From positions 1-64,000 of the forward strand of contig NZ_FOSL01000020.1 of assembly GCF_900114255.1 (NCBI RefSeq): DNA of 64,000 nucleotides. Reading direction: 5' to 3'. The position numbers and the translations under genes were made by a program. The stretch comes from Neomesorhizobium albiziae. GTDB taxonomy: Bacteria > Pseudomonadota > Alphaproteobacteria > Rhizobiales > Rhizobiaceae. This document shows, one piece after another, positions 36,107 through 46,113 of this stretch (position 1 is the stretch's first letter; each line of letters opens with the position of its first letter). The notes beneath the pieces are model-generated. The model was given only the letters and a program-made list of their open reading frames with translations, was not told the origin of the DNA and made no database searches.

Positions 36107-36703
36107 ATGTTTCCGCTGCCTTTCTTCCGCCGAGAACTTCCGGCGCTGAAAGCGGAGCGCATCACCTTGCGGCTGCCGGAACCCAACGACTACCGTGAAT
36201 GGGCGGCGCTGCGCCAGACGAGCCGCGCCTTCCTCGAGCCCTGGGAGCCGCGCTGGTCTCCGGATGAACTCGAGCGCAGCGCATGGCGCCAGCGCATCCG
36301 CCGCTACCGCGAGGATTTCGAGCAAGGGCTTGCTGTCGCCTTCTTCATTTTCGAAAGCCGCTCGGGCAAGCTGATGGGCGGCATCACCGTGGGCAACATC
36401 CGCCACGGCGTTTCGCAATCCGGCCAGATCGGCTACTGGATCGGTGAGCGCTATGCCGGCCAAGGCTTCATGCTCGAAGCTGTGAAACTGGTCGTCCATT
36501 TCGCTTTCGAGACGCTGAGGTTGCACCGCATCGAGGCTGCCTGTATTCCCAACAACGCGCGTTCGGTGCGTGTGCTTGAAAAAGCCGGATTTCAGCGCGA
36601 AGGCCTCTTGCGATCCTATCTCCGGATCAACGGCAGCTGGCAGGATCACTATCTCTACGCCCTCATTTCCGACGACTGGGGCGGCAGCAAAACACGAGGC
36701 TGA
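36107..36703 (+). CDS. RimJ/RimL-type GNAT N-acetyltransferase
   Basis: 198 residues. The GNAT fold shows GYWIGERYAGQGFMLEAVKL, which contains the Q-x-x-G-x-A-type CoA loop, then LHRIEAACIPNNARSVRVLE and KAGFQREGLLRSYLRINGSW, the hallmark of RimJ. RimJ acetylates the N-terminus of ribosomal protein S5, though this relative may act on another protein. It sits 17 bases after the M16 gene and three bases before the GGDEF/EAL gene, so the thrC operon likely extends over all four. Confidence 0.92.
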   Translation: MFPLPFFRRELPALKAERITLRLPEPNDYREWAALRQTSRAFLEPWEPRWSPDELERSAWRQRIRRYREDFEQGLAVAFFIFESRSGKLMGGITVGNIRHGVSQSGQIGYWIGERYAGQGFMLEAVKLVVHFAFETLRLHRIEAACIPNNARSVRVLEKAGFQREGLLRSYLRINGSWQDHYLYALISDDWGGSKTRG

Positions 36704-36706
36704 TTT

Positions 36707-39595
36707 TTGGTACGATTCTTCAAGAGCGGGAACTTGCTGGCGTTTGCCCTTGCGGCAATTGTCACCTTGTGCGCCGTCTCGTCGGCTCTGGCCATCGAGC
36801 CGATCAAGATTGCCCGCGACGACGTCGCGCTGGATCTTTCCGGCGCCGTCGAAATCTACCGGGACCAGGGCGAAAATTTCCAGGTTTCCACGGCACCCGG
36901 CCCGGACGGCATCGTCCGCCGCATCGAGGTCGAGGCCAACGATGCGCGCTCGACAGGCGATTGGGCAGTGTTTGCACTCGCCAACACCACCGACGAGCAG
37001 ATCGACCGACTGATCGTGGCGCCACATTTCCGGCTGGTGAATTCCGGGCTGTTCTGGCCGGACCTCGGTTCGAGCCGCATCGCGGCGATCACCCCCAGCG
37101 AAGGTTTCGCGCTCGATCGCCAGGCAAGCCCGGACGCCGACGTCTTCCGCGTCACGCTGAACCCTGGTTCGGTGGTCACCTTCATCGCCGAGCTCGCCTC
37201 GCCGAAACTGCCGCAGGTCTATCTGTGGGAACCTGAATCGTACAAGGATTCAGTGAATTCCTACACGCTCTACCGCGGCATCGTGATCGGCATTTCCGGC
37301 CTTTTGGCGCTGTTCCTGACCATCCTCTTCGTGGTCAAGGGAACCTCGATGTTTCCCGCCACCGCCGCTCTTTCCTGGTCGGTGCTCGCCTATATCTGCG
37401 TCGATTTCGGCTTCCTCAACCGGGTGATCGAGATTTCGCCCGGAAATGAGCAGATATGGCGCGCCGGCGCCGAGGTGGCGCTTGCCGCGACCTTCGTCGT
37501 CTTCCTGTTCACCTATCTCAACCTAAACCGCTGGCACGGCCATTTCAGCTACGGCGCCCTGGCCTGGGTTCTCGGCCTGGTGCTGATCGCCGGAGTGGCG
37601 GTCGTCGATCCGGCGATTGCTGCCGGGATCGCGCGCGTCTCGTTCGCCGCCACCGCCATCGTCGGCATTGGCCTGATCGTCTATCTCGGCATACAGGGCT
37701 ACGACCGCGCCATCATGCTGGTGCCGAGCTGGCTGATGGTGCTGGTCTGGATGGCGGGATCCTGGATGGCGATCACTGGCGTGCTCGACAATGACGTCGT
37801 GCAGCCGGCGCTTGGCGGCGCGTTGATCCTGATCATCCTGCTGATCGGCTTCACCGTCATGCAGCATGCCTTCGCCGGCGGCGGCCTTTACCAGGGTCTA
37901 TTCAGCGACATGGAGCGCCAGGCGCTCGCCGTTACTGGTGCTGGCGATACCGTCTGGGACTGGGACGTGCTGCGCGACCGCGTGGTGACCCGGCCGGACG
38001 TCAGCAACCAGCTCGGCCTCGCCCCCAACAGCCTCACCGGCCCGGCGCGCAACTGGCTGCCGGTATTGCATTCCGACGATCGCGACACCTTCCGCACCAC
38101 ACTCGACGTGGTGCTGGAGCACCGGCGCGGCCGCGTCTCCCAGAATTTCCGGCTGCGCGGCGCCGATGGCCACTATCACTGGTTCGCACTGCGGGCCCGG
38201 CCCGTCATCGGCTCCGACGGCGAGGTGATCCGCTGCGTCGGCACGCTGGTCGACGTGACCGAGCAGAAGAAGGCCGAGGAGCGCCTGCTGCACGACGCCG
38301 TGCACGACAACCTGACGGGCCTCCCGAGCCGCGAGTTGTTCCTCAACCGCCTGGAGGGCATTATTTCCATCGCCAAGGGCGAGGAGTCGATCAGGCCCAC
38401 GGTCTTCGTCATCGATATCGACCGCTTCAAGCAGGTCAATGACGGGCTCGGCATCTCCGCGGGCGACACTATCCTGCTCACCATCGCGCGGCGTCTCCAT
38501 CGTCTGCTCAAGCCGCGCGATACGCTGTCGCGCTTTGCCGGCGACCAGTTCGCCCTGATGCTGCTTTCCGAACAGGACCCGGCGCACATCGCTGGCGTCG
38601 CCGACGCGATCAAGCAGGCGATCCGCGCGCCGATCACCTTTGCCAAGCGCGAAATCGTGCTGACCGCGTCGATCGGCCTGATCACCTGGACGCAGGCACA
38701 GGCCTCCGCCGAGGATATGGTCAAGGACGCGGAACTCGCCATGCATCAGGCAAAGCGTTTCGGCGGCGACCGCATCGAGCCGTTCCGGCCGGCGTTCCGC
38801 TCCGTCGGCACCGATCGCCTGCAGCTCGAATCCGACCTTCGCCGGGCGATCGACCGCAAGGAGTTCACGCTCGCCTATCAGCCGATCGTGCGCCTCGAAG
38901 ACCGCTCGGTCGCTGGCTTCGAAGCGCTGCTGCGCTGGGAGCACCCGCGCCGGGGCTCCATCCCGCCATCGGATTTCATCCCGGTCGCGGAAAGCTGCGG
39001 CCTGATCGTGCAGCTCGGCCTGTTTGCCATGCAGAAGGCCGCCGACGACCTGGCGATGTGGCAAAAGCAGATCGGCGACGTGCCGCTTTCTGTTTCGGTC
39101 AATCTTTCCAGCCGGCAGCTGATCCGCCGCGATCTCGTCACCGACGTCCGCTCGGTGATCGCCCGCGCCAATCTGAAGCCGCGCTGTTTCCGGCTCGAGC
39201 TGACCGAATCGCTGATAATGGACAATCCCGAGCAATCAAACCATGTGCTCTCGAAGCTGAAGAAGCTCGGCATCGGCCTGTCGCTCGACGATTTCGGCAC
39301 CGGTTATTCGTCGCTCGCCTACCTGACGCGTTTCCCCTTCGACACGATCAAGATCGACAAGAGCTTCGTCGACGACACCACGCCGAAGCGTGAAGTGCTG
39401 CTCAAATCCATGGTCAACATGGCGCACGATCTCGGCATGTCGGTTGTGGCCGAGGGTGTTGCCGATGAAAGCGACGCGCTACGGCTTCGCCAGATGGGTT
39501 GCGAATATGTGCAGAGCTTCATGTTCGGCTCGCCACAACCGGGCGACACCGTGCTCAAACTGCTGAAGGAACAATATCCCGTCGCTCAGGCGTGA
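36707..39595 (+). CDS. Membrane GGDEF/EAL protein with PAS domain, likely c-di-GMP phosphodiesterase
   Basis: 962 residues. A signal peptide and a periplasmic domain (about 30-185) are followed by seven or so membrane helices (about 190-400), a PAS domain (about 405-520), GGDEF (about 530-690) and EAL (about 700-950). The GGDEF signature is degenerate (RFAGDQF), so cyclase activity is doubtful. The EAL domain keeps FEALLRW, the [13 protein letters not shown] loop and KIDKSFV, so hydrolysis of c-di-GMP is plausible. The 7TM layout resembles 7TMR-DISM receptors that sense an external ligand. TTG 36707 is the likely start. Confidence 0.9.
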   Translation: MVRFFKSGNLLAFALAAIVTLCAVSSALAIEPIKIARDDVALDLSGAVEIYRDQGENFQVSTAPGPDGIVRRIEVEANDARSTGDWAVFALANTTDEQIDRLIVAPHFRLVNSGLFWPDLGSSRIAAITPSEGFALDRQASPDADVFRVTLNPGSVVTFIAELASPKLPQVYLWEPESYKDSVNSYTLYRGIVIGISGLLALFLTILFVVKGTSMFPATAALSWSVLAYICVDFGFLNRVIEISPGNEQIWRAGAEVALAATFVVFLFTYLNLNRWHGHFSYGALAWVLGLVLIAGVAVVDPAIAAGIARVSFAATAIVGIGLIVYLGIQGYDRAIMLVPSWLMVLVWMAGSWMAITGVLDNDVVQPALGGALILIILLIGFTVMQHAFAGGGLYQGLFSDMERQALAVTGAGDTVWDWDVLRDRVVTRPDVSNQLGLAPNSLTGPARNWLPVLHSDDRDTFRTTLDVVLEHRRGRVSQNFRLRGADGHYHWFALRARPVIGSDGEVIRCVGTLVDVTEQKKAEERLLHDAVHDNLTGLPSRELFLNRLEGIISIAKGEESIRPTVFVIDIDRFKQVNDGLGISAGDTILLTIARRLHRLLKPRDTLSRFAGDQFALMLLSEQDPAHIAGVADAIKQAIRAPITFAKREIVLTASIGLITWTQAQASAEDMVKDAELAMHQAKRFGGDRIEPFRPAFRSVGTDRLQLESDLRRAIDRKEFTLAYQPIVRLEDRSVAGFEALLRWEHPRRGSIPPSDFIPVAESCGLIVQLGLFAMQKAADDLAMWQKQIGDVPLSVSVNLSSRQLIRRDLVTDVRSVIARANLKPRCFRLELTESLIMDNPEQSNHVLSKLKKLGIGLSLDDFGTGYSSLAYLTRFPFDTIKIDKSFVDDTTPKREVLLKSMVNMAHDLGMSVVAEGVADESDALRLRQMGCEYVQSFMFGSPQPGDTVLKLLKEQYPVAQA

Positions 39596-40191
39596 CCGGC
39601 GGTCTGGCTGAGATGCGCCGGATCGATGCCGATCGAGGCCATGATGCGGTCGTACTTGCGCTCGATGTCGGAATCGAACAGCAGGTCGATGCTTGCCGGG
39701 CAGGTCAGCCAGCCGTTCTCGGCAATCTCGTGTTCAAGCTGACCGGCGCCCCAGCCGGCGTAACCCAGCGCCATCAGAGCCTTGCGGGGTCCGCGGCCTG
39801 ATGAGATCGCCCGTAGTATGTCGATCGTCGCAGTGAGGCAGATGTCCTCCGAAACCGGCAGCGAGGACTCCACCATATAGTCGTCCGAATGGAGGACGAA
39901 GCCGCGGCTGCGGTCAACCGGGCCACCGTTGCGCACGACGAAATCGCGTGTCGGCGGCGGCAGCCTGATCGCCTCCTGCTCGTTCATGATGCCGAGTTGC
40001 ACCAGAAGATCGGGAAAACGCAGCGGCTGGGTCTGGTTGATGATCAGCCCCATGGCCCCTTCGTCGCTGTGAGCGCAGATGTAGATGACCGAGCGCGCGA
40101 ACCGGTCGTCCTTCATGCCGGGCATGGCAATCAGGAACTGGTCGTCAAGAAAGCCGCGCGTCGCGGTCTTTTTCTGCCGCAAGAGGTCCAT
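39586..40191 (-). CDS. YqgE/AlgH family protein (UPF0301)
   Basis: 201 residues. [52 protein letters not shown] and [14 protein letters not shown] are the four conserved blocks of the family. The biochemical role is unsettled; proposals include regulation and cell-envelope functions. Its 3' end overlaps that of the GGDEF/EAL gene on the opposite strand by ten bases. Confidence 0.95.
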   Translation of the reverse strand: MDLLRQKKTATRGFLDDQFLIAMPGMKDDRFARSVIYICAHSDEGAMGLIINQTQPLRFPDLLVQLGIMNEQEAIRLPPPTRDFVVRNGGPVDRSRGFVLHSDDYMVESSLPVSEDICLTATIDILRAISSGRGPRKALMALGYAGWGAGQLEHEIAENGWLTCPASIDLLFDSDIERKYDRIMASIGIDPAHLSQTAGHA

Positions 40192-40327
40192 TTTTCGAAG
40201 GTAACCTTTTTCCGGCTTACTTGGAAGGCGACTTTCGGGGATGAACCTCCAGTCTGAAGCCAGGTCTCACGCGAATATGATGAAATCTGCCGGTTCTGCG
40301 GTTGCGAAATGTGTCAGCGCCACTCAA

Positions 40328-41143
40328 ATGTCGGCCATGCGCATTTTGTCGACCGCCGCTCTCTACCTGCTCCTTGCTGCAGCGTTCCAGACTTCCGCCT
40401 CCGCGACCGCCAGCGACTGGGTGGAGGTTGAAGGCGGCCGCGTCAGGCTGGTGACCGCCGGCGCGCCCGACGCCGGCGGGACGTTGCAGGGCGTCCTGGA
40501 AATCGACCTGCATCCCGGCTGGAAGACCTACTGGCGCGATCCGGGCTATGCCGGCGTGCCGCCGCAGATCGATGTTTCCCGGAGCATCAATGTCACCGCC
40601 GCCGAGATGCGCTTTCCGGCGCCCGAGCGTTTCGACGACGGCTTTTCGAAATGGGCAGGTTACAAGCACCCGGTGGCGTTTCCCGTTACTTTCACGCTGA
40701 AGACGCCGGGCGAGCCGACGCAAATCGAGGCCGATGTGTTCCTCGGCATCTGCGAGACGATCTGCATTCCCGTGAAGGGCACCTTCGCGCTCGACCCCGC
40801 CAACGACCCGGACAACGCCGACCACCAGGCGCTAGTCACGGCGGCAGTCGAAACGCTTCCCGGCGCGGCGCGGCCGGATTTCGGCGTGACCGTACGGAGA
40901 GCCGACAACAAGCAGTTGACGGTCGAGGCAGCCTTGCCCGGCGACGCGGCGCCTGCCGAATTCTTCGTCGCCGGCGAGCAAGGCTACATATTCGGGACGC
41001 CGGAACGCGCCGAAAAAGACGGCAGGACGGTCTTCACCGTGCCCATCGTCGAACGGCCGGACACCAAACCCGCCGAGGGCGCGCTCCACTACACATTGTC
41101 GACAGCCACAGGCGCTGTCGAAGGCACCCTTCCCTATCCGTGA
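40328..41143 (+). CDS. Exported nDsbD-like (DsbC-interacting) protein
   Basis: 271 residues. After a signal peptide ending at about SASA comes one domain resembling the N-terminal domain of DsbD, with the cysteine pair in FLGICETICIPVKG. In DsbD this domain hands electrons to periplasmic thiol proteins. Here it is free-standing, with no membrane or thioredoxin domain, so an electron donor must be elsewhere (for example CcdA). The gene precedes a peroxiredoxin gene by 80 bases, consistent with a redox role. ATG 40337 is also possible. Confidence 0.83.
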   Translation: MSAMRILSTAALYLLLAAAFQTSASATASDWVEVEGGRVRLVTAGAPDAGGTLQGVLEIDLHPGWKTYWRDPGYAGVPPQIDVSRSINVTAAEMRFPAPERFDDGFSKWAGYKHPVAFPVTFTLKTPGEPTQIEADVFLGICETICIPVKGTFALDPANDPDNADHQALVTAAVETLPGAARPDFGVTVRRADNKQLTVEAALPGDAAPAEFFVAGEQGYIFGTPERAEKDGRTVFTVPIVERPDTKPAEGALHYTLSTATGAVEGTLPYP

Positions 41144-41226
41144 ATTCGGCCGCATCTTCTGGTTGCCCAGGCAGCCGGAAGCCGGTACGCATCCTGCGGA
41201 ACAGATCCCAAATCCGAGGTAAAGAG

Positions 41227-41712
41227 ATGACCATTGCCGTAGGCCAGAAACTGCCCGATGCGACCTTCAAGATGCTGGCCGCCGATGGCGCCAAGAACGT
41301 CACCACCGGCGAATTCTTCGCAGGCAAGAAAGTCGTGCTGTTCGGTGTTCCCGGAGCCTTCACGCCGACCTGCAGCAACAACCACCTGCCGGGCTATCTC
41401 GAAAACCACGACGCTATCCTGGCGCGCGGCGTCGACAAAATAGCCGTCGTCGCCGTCAACGACCATCATGTGATGACCGCCTGGGCGCGCTTCACCGGCG
41501 GTGAAGGCAAGATCGACTTCCTGGCCGACGGCAATGGCGATTTCGTCAAGGCGCTCGGCCTCGACATCGATCTCAGCGTAGGCGGCCTCGGACTTCGCTC
41601 GAAGCGCTTCTCGATGATCGTCGAGGACGGCAAGGTCACGGCGCTCAACATCGAGGATGCGCCCGGCCAGGCCGTCGAGTCCGGGGCTGCGAAGCTGCTC
41701 GAACAGCTCTGA
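41227..41712 (+). CDS. Peroxiredoxin (Prx5 type)
   Basis: 161 residues. The peroxidatic Cys is in PGAFTPTCSNNHLPGY, where the TxxC motif and the long helix after it mark the Prx5/hybrid group that uses glutathione or glutaredoxin. SVGGLGLRSKRFSMIVEDGK is the rear-strand signature. There is a good AAAGAG site before the ATG. It would reduce hydrogen peroxide and organic hydroperoxides in the cytoplasm. Confidence 0.95.
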   Translation: MTIAVGQKLPDATFKMLAADGAKNVTTGEFFAGKKVVLFGVPGAFTPTCSNNHLPGYLENHDAILARGVDKIAVVAVNDHHVMTAWARFTGGEGKIDFLADGNGDFVKALGLDIDLSVGGLGLRSKRFSMIVEDGKVTALNIEDAPGQAVESGAAKLLEQL

Positions 41713-41772
41713 CGTAATCAACCCCATAGCGCGGCCCGGAAGCCATCGGCGGTTTTCGGGCTGTTCCCCGGA

Positions 41773-42330
41773 TCAGTAGCTCTGGGTCGAACGCCGCGTT
41801 TTCTTCGCCGGCGGTTTGTCGCCGGCGGCCTGCCTCAACGGGTCGGGCTTTGCCGCCTTCCTCAGCGGATCGGGCGCGGCGACCATCTTTCGCTGCGGCT
41901 TGAACGGCGCCATGCCGAGGCGCGCCAGTTCATCGGCGCGTTCGTTTTCGGCATGGCCGGCGTGGCCCTTGACCCAGTGCCACGTCACCTTGTGGCGTTT
42001 GTTGGCCTCATCCAGACCCTGCCAGAGCTCGCCGTTCTTCACCGGCTTCTTGTCGGCGGTCTTCCAGCCGTTCTTCTTCCAGCCGTGGATCCATTTCGAG
42101 ATCCCGTCCATGACGTATTTGCTGTCCGTGTAGAGGTCGACCGTGCACGGCTCCTTCAGCGCATTCAGTCCCGAGATCGCCGCCAGCAGTTCCATGCGGT
42201 TGTTGGTTGTGACCGCCTCGCCGCCGGAAAGCTCCTTGGTGGTGCCATTGAAACGCAGGATGGCGCCCCAGCCGCCCGGGCCGGGATTTCCGGAACAGGC
42301 GCCGTCCGTGAATATTTCGACCGATTTCAT
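41773..42330 (-). CDS. rnhA: Ribonuclease HI
   Basis: 185 residues. It cleaves the RNA strand of RNA/DNA hybrids. The active-site carboxylates are Asp8 (in [16 protein letters not shown]), Glu (in NRMELLAAI), Asp (in [12 protein letters not shown]) and Asp (in [10 protein letters not shown]). A Lys/Pro-rich C-terminal tail of about 35 residues exceeds the usual 155-residue length. Its ATGA start overlaps the thrB stop, giving the conserved ispH-thrB-rnhA operon of rhizobia. Confidence 0.97.
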   Translation of the reverse strand: MKSVEIFTDGACSGNPGPGGWGAILRFNGTTKELSGGEAVTTNNRMELLAAISGLNALKEPCTVDLYTDSKYVMDGISKWIHGWKKNGWKTADKKPVKNGELWQGLDEANKRHKVTWHWVKGHAGHAENERADELARLGMAPFKPQRKMVAAPDPLRKAAKPDPLRQAAGDKPPAKKTRRSTQSY

Positions 42331-43295
42331 GCTTCACCAAGTCCATATTCGGAAGCCGAGCGGATCTGCCGCTGGAAACGCAGCCGCCTTATGTATTCGA
42401 ACGGATCGCGTTTCTGCACCAGCGCCCCATCAGGAATGGTCAGCCAGTCGTAGAGCCTGGTCAGCATGAAACGCAGCGCCGAACCGCGCGCCAGCATGGG
42501 CAGCGCGTCTTTCTCCGCGGCAGTCAGCGGCCGCACGCTCTGATAGCCTGCCAGAAGCGCTGTACCCTTGGTGAGGTTGAAGGCATGGTCCTTCTCGAAG
42601 CACCAGGCGTTGAGGCAGGTCGCCAGATCGTAGGCGTAAAGATCGTTGCAGGCGAAATAGAAGTCGATCACCCCGGACAGCCGGTCGCCGAGGAAAAACA
42701 CATTGTCGGGAAAAAGATCGGCGTGGATCACACCCGAAGGCAGGTCTGACGGCCATCTGGCCGAAAGTTCGGCGAAATCGGCATCCACTTCCGCCACCAG
42801 CCCCGGCTCCACTTCGTCGGCGCGCGGCCGCGCCCCGTCCCAGAGCTTGCGCCAGCCCTCGACCGACAGGGCGTTGGGACGGCTCAGCGGAAAATCGGCG
42901 ACGGCCAGATGCATGCCGGCCAGCGCCTTGCCGACCTCGCGGCAATGCGTCACCGTCGGGCGGCGCATCCACATGCCTTCCAGAAAGGTGATCAGGGCGG
43001 CGGGCCGCCCGGCGATTTTGCCGATGACGGCGCCATCGCGGCGATGCACCGGCAGCGGGCAATTGATGCCCTTCCTCGCCAGATGATCCATCAGCCCGAG
43101 GAAGAACGGCAGGTCGGCCGCGTCCACCCGCTTCTCATAAAGCGTCAGGATGTAGGCGCCGCTCGCCGTATGCAGCAGGAAGTTGGAATTCTCCGAGCCT
43201 TCCGCGATGCCCTTGTAGGAAAGCAGCTGGCCGACATCGTAGTTCTTGAGGAAGGCTTCGAGTTCGCCCTCCGTTATGTCCGTGTAGACCGCCAC
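42327..43295 (-). CDS. thrB: Homoserine kinase (ThrB2, aminoglycoside-phosphotransferase fold)
   Basis: 322 residues starting at GTG. The type II kinase belongs to the APH fold: [14 protein letters not shown] has the catalytic Asp/Asn pair and [11 protein letters not shown] the metal-binding Asp. It supplies O-phosphohomoserine for ThrC at 33.4 kb. It is five bases downstream of ispH and overlaps rnhA. Confidence 0.95.
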   Translation of the reverse strand: MAVYTDITEGELEAFLKNYDVGQLLSYKGIAEGSENSNFLLHTASGAYILTLYEKRVDAADLPFFLGLMDHLARKGINCPLPVHRRDGAVIGKIAGRPAALITFLEGMWMRRPTVTHCREVGKALAGMHLAVADFPLSRPNALSVEGWRKLWDGARPRADEVEPGLVAEVDADFAELSARWPSDLPSGVIHADLFPDNVFFLGDRLSGVIDFYFACNDLYAYDLATCLNAWCFEKDHAFNLTKGTALLAGYQSVRPLTAAEKDALPMLARGSALRFMLTRLYDWLTIPDGALVQKRDPFEYIRRLRFQRQIRSASEYGLGEA

Positions 43296-43299
43296 GAGG

Positions 43300-44310
43300 T
43301 CAGGCCATTCCGTTAACGAAAGCCATGTCGGCGGCCGTCAGTTCGACATCGCGCAGAACCCGCATGACCGGGAAATCCTCCGTCTCGGTCGCAGTCACCG
43401 CCAGTTCGACCGTCACGTCGAAACGATCACGGAACGCGTTGATGATCTCGTCGACGATGATCTCCGGAGCGGAAGCCCCCGCCGAGAGGCCGAGCGTCGA
43501 AATCCTGCCGATCTCATCCCACGGAATTTCGGCGGCGCGCTGCACGAGAAGCGACATCTTCGCCCCGGCACGCTCCGCAACTTCGACAAGCCGGCGCGAA
43601 TTCGAGGAATTCGGCGCCCCGACGATCAGGAACAGATCGGCGCCGGGTGCTGTCTCCTTCACCGCCTCCTGGCGGTTCGTGGTGGCGTAGCAGATCGATT
43701 CGGCGGCGGGCGCCTGCATCTGCGGGAACCGCTCCTGCAGCGCCTTCAGCAGGCCGGCAGTGTCTTCCACCGAAAGGGTCGTCTGGGTGACGAAGCCCAG
43801 CGCCGAAGGGTCGGCTGGCTTGAAATTGGCGACATCGGCATCGGTCTCGATCAGCGTGACGGCGCCTTCCGGCAACTGGCCCATCGTGCCGATCACTTCC
43901 GGATGCCCGGCGTGCCCGATCAGAAGCACATGGCGGCCGAGCCGCTGGTGCCGCATCGCCTGCTTGTGCACCTTGGATACCAGCGGGCATGTCGCGTCGA
44001 GATAGAAAAGCTCGCGTTCGCGCGCATCCTCAGGCACCGATTTCGGCACGCCATGCGCTGAAAACACCACCGGGCTGGCGCGATGCTCCGGCGGGATCTC
44101 GGAAAGCTCCTCGATGAACACGGCGCCGAGGTTCTGCAGCCCCTCCACGACGTAGCGGTTGTGCACGATCTCATGGCGGACATAGACCGGCGCGCCATAT
44201 TTCTTCAGCGCCAGCACGACGATCTGGATCGCCCTGTCGACGCCGGCGCAAAAGCCGCGCGGCTGGCACAGCCGTATCGTCAGCGGCGATCTGGTGGATG
44301 TTGCGTCCAT
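43300..44310 (-). CDS. ispH: 4-Hydroxy-3-methylbut-2-enyl diphosphate reductase
   Basis: 336 residues. It makes IPP and DMAPP in the last step of the MEP pathway using a 4Fe-4S cluster. The three conserved cysteines are in [27 protein letters not shown] and [13 protein letters not shown]. The family His in [10 protein letters not shown] and a conserved TSAGAS-like block ([11 protein letters not shown]) are also present. ATG 44310 matches the family start. It forms an operon with thrB and rnhA, and dxs for the first MEP step is at 57.5 kb. Confidence 0.96.
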   Translation of the reverse strand: MDATSTRSPLTIRLCQPRGFCAGVDRAIQIVVLALKKYGAPVYVRHEIVHNRYVVEGLQNLGAVFIEELSEIPPEHRASPVVFSAHGVPKSVPEDARERELFYLDATCPLVSKVHKQAMRHQRLGRHVLLIGHAGHPEVIGTMGQLPEGAVTLIETDADVANFKPADPSALGFVTQTTLSVEDTAGLLKALQERFPQMQAPAAESICYATTNRQEAVKETAPGADLFLIVGAPNSSNSRRLVEVAERAGAKMSLLVQRAAEIPWDEIGRISTLGLSAGASAPEIIVDEIINAFRDRFDVTVELAVTATETEDFPVMRVLRDVELTAADMAFVNGMA

Positions 44311-44379
44311 TGTTGTCCGGTACTCCGAGGCAATGCGGAAATGATGCGTGCCATGCCCTCCTGTCAAGGGCGCGTCGCG

Positions 44380-45135
44380 TCACACCGCCTTTCGGCGCCG
44401 GTACAGCCAGATGCCGAGAACGCCGGCGAGCGCGGCCGCCAGCCCATACCAGGTGACGGCATATTGCAGGTGGCTGTTGGGCATGTCGATCATCGTCACG
44501 CCGCCCTGCGGGAGGCCACCGGGATTGGGTTGGGAATCGGCATCGATGAAGAACGGCACGACGCCGCGGTCGACATCGAGGCCGGACAGCACCGCCATCG
44601 CCCGCAAGTCCTTCCAGAAGAAGATGTTCTTGTCGGGATCGTTGTCGGGCAGCATCGCCGACGGCTTGCCGGGAAGCGGATTGCGCGCCAGCCCCTTCAC
44701 CGTCTGGACGCCCGTCACCTGGCCCTGCTGGCGTGTCGAAGCATCCTTCTTGTCGAACGGCACGAATCCGCGATTGACGAAGACGGAGCGTCCCGTCTCG
44801 AGCCGCAGTGGCGTATAGACGTAATAGCCCGACGCACCCTGCCAGGTGGCAAAGAAATGCCGTTCGGCTTCGTGCATGAACTCGCCGGTCACGACGACCG
44901 GCGTGTAGTCGACGTCGCCGGTTCTCCCATATTGCAACTCGACGTCCTCAAGGGACAGCGGCTCGGCCTTCGTCCGCTGGTCAATCGTCGCAATCAGCGC
45001 CTCCTTCCATTGCAGGCGCTGCAGCTGCCAGGTGCCAAGCCCGATCAGCATGGCGAAGACGATGCCGGCAAGGACCAGCGCCAGCCAGGGGAAGCGTGCG
45101 TGCGTGTGGCTCGCTCCTTTCACCGTCGTGCTCAC
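44380..45135 (-). CDS. SURF1-family cytochrome oxidase biogenesis protein
   Basis: 251 residues with one membrane helix at each end (about 12-32 and 228-246). GTWQLQRLQWKEALIA after the first helix and FVNRGFVPFDKK with DMPNSHLQYAVTWYGLAAAL near the end are SURF1 signatures. SURF1 helps insert heme a into subunit I. GTG 45135 is the start because it overlaps the DUF983 stop as GTGA. It lies just beyond the ctaE end of the cox operon. Confidence 0.93.
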   Translation of the reverse strand: MSTTVKGASHTHARFPWLALVLAGIVFAMLIGLGTWQLQRLQWKEALIATIDQRTKAEPLSLEDVELQYGRTGDVDYTPVVVTGEFMHEAERHFFATWQGASGYYVYTPLRLETGRSVFVNRGFVPFDKKDASTRQQGQVTGVQTVKGLARNPLPGKPSAMLPDNDPDKNIFFWKDLRAMAVLSGLDVDRGVVPFFIDADSQPNPGGLPQGGVTMIDMPNSHLQYAVTWYGLAAALAGVLGIWLYRRRKAV

Positions 45136-45515
45136 CGCGACCTGTCCCAGCGGCCTTCCTCGGCCTTGTTGGCGTATTGAAGCGTGATCAGCACGCCCTT
45201 GATGAGCCGCAGCGCCGGCAGGCAAAGCGTAAAGGTGAGCGGTATCCAGATGATGAAATGCACCCAGAGCGGCGGATTCACCGAGACTTCGGTCCACAAC
45301 GCGAACCCAACGACGATGAAGCCGATGATCAGCATGACGAAGATGGCCGGACCGTCGGCCGGATCAGCAAAGGAATAGTCGAGCCCGCAGGTTTCGCATT
45401 CCTTGCCGACCGCCAGAAAGCCCTTGAACAGCCTGCCCTCGCCGCAACGCGGGCAGCGCCCCATAAGGCCTGCCCTGATCGGCTCCACAGGCGGCCAGGT
45501 CTTGTCGTCGCTCAT
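45132..45515 (-). CDS. DUF983 membrane protein
   Basis: 127 residues. A zinc ribbon formed by CPRCGEGRLF and CETCGLDY is followed by two membrane helices. DUF983 proteins accompany cox genes in alphaproteobacteria and are presumed assembly factors, but their role is not established. It overlaps the SURF1 gene by GTGA, supporting a shared function. Confidence 0.9.
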   Translation of the reverse strand: MSDDKTWPPVEPIRAGLMGRCPRCGEGRLFKGFLAVGKECETCGLDYSFADPADGPAIFVMLIIGFIVVGFALWTEVSVNPPLWVHFIIWIPLTFTLCLPALRLIKGVLITLQYANKAEEGRWDRSR

Positions 45516-45531
45516 TGTCGGTCCTGCCCGA

Positions 45532-46047
45532 TCATGGGCTGATCTCGATCGGCGTGCCGTCGGCGACCGTGTCCCAGATCTCTTTCATCTCTTCATCGGT
45601 GACGGCGATGCAGCCGTTTGTCCAGTCGAACATCTGAAACAGCCACGCCCACCAGCCAAATCCCTTCGCCTGGCCGTGGATCATGATGTCGCCGCCTGGC
45701 GAGACGTCTGCCTTGCGCGCCCTCTCCTTGTCCTCCTCGTTCGGGTAGGAGATGTGGATCGACCGCGTGAAGGCGCTCTTCGGGTTGCGCCAGTCGAGGA
45801 TATAGCGGCCTTCCGGCGTGCGTTCGTCGCCCTCCTGGTTCTTGTGACCGACCGGATTGGCGCCGAGCGCGATGGCGTAGGTTCGCAGCACCACGCCATC
45901 AGCCAGCAGTTCCATACGGCGGTCGGATTTGTCGACCCGGACCAGATCGGCCTTTTCCGCTGCCGCCTCGCCGGCGAGTACGGAAAAGACCAACGCGCCG
46001 AGGGTGCGAATCTGACTGCCGGACATGGCGGGAACTTCACGCAACAT
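45532..46047 (-). CDS. L,D-transpeptidase (YkuD domain)
   Basis: 171 residues. After a weak signal sequence the YkuD domain shows ALGANPVGHKNQEGDERTPEG, then DIMIHGQAKGF and the catalytic NGCIAVTDEEM. Such enzymes form 3-3 cross-links in peptidoglycan or attach proteins to it. ATG 46047 and 46026 are both possible. It lies between the cox operon and DUF983 in the same direction, likely by chance. Confidence 0.9.
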   Translation of the reverse strand: MLREVPAMSGSQIRTLGALVFSVLAGEAAAEKADLVRVDKSDRRMELLADGVVLRTYAIALGANPVGHKNQEGDERTPEGRYILDWRNPKSAFTRSIHISYPNEEDKERARKADVSPGGDIMIHGQAKGFGWWAWLFQMFDWTNGCIAVTDEEMKEIWDTVADGTPIEISP

Positions 46048-46113
46048 TACGCCGAAAAAGAGAAGGCGGCTGTGTCGCCACCGCCGCCTCCGCATTCCAG
46101 GCTGGACGCGCCG

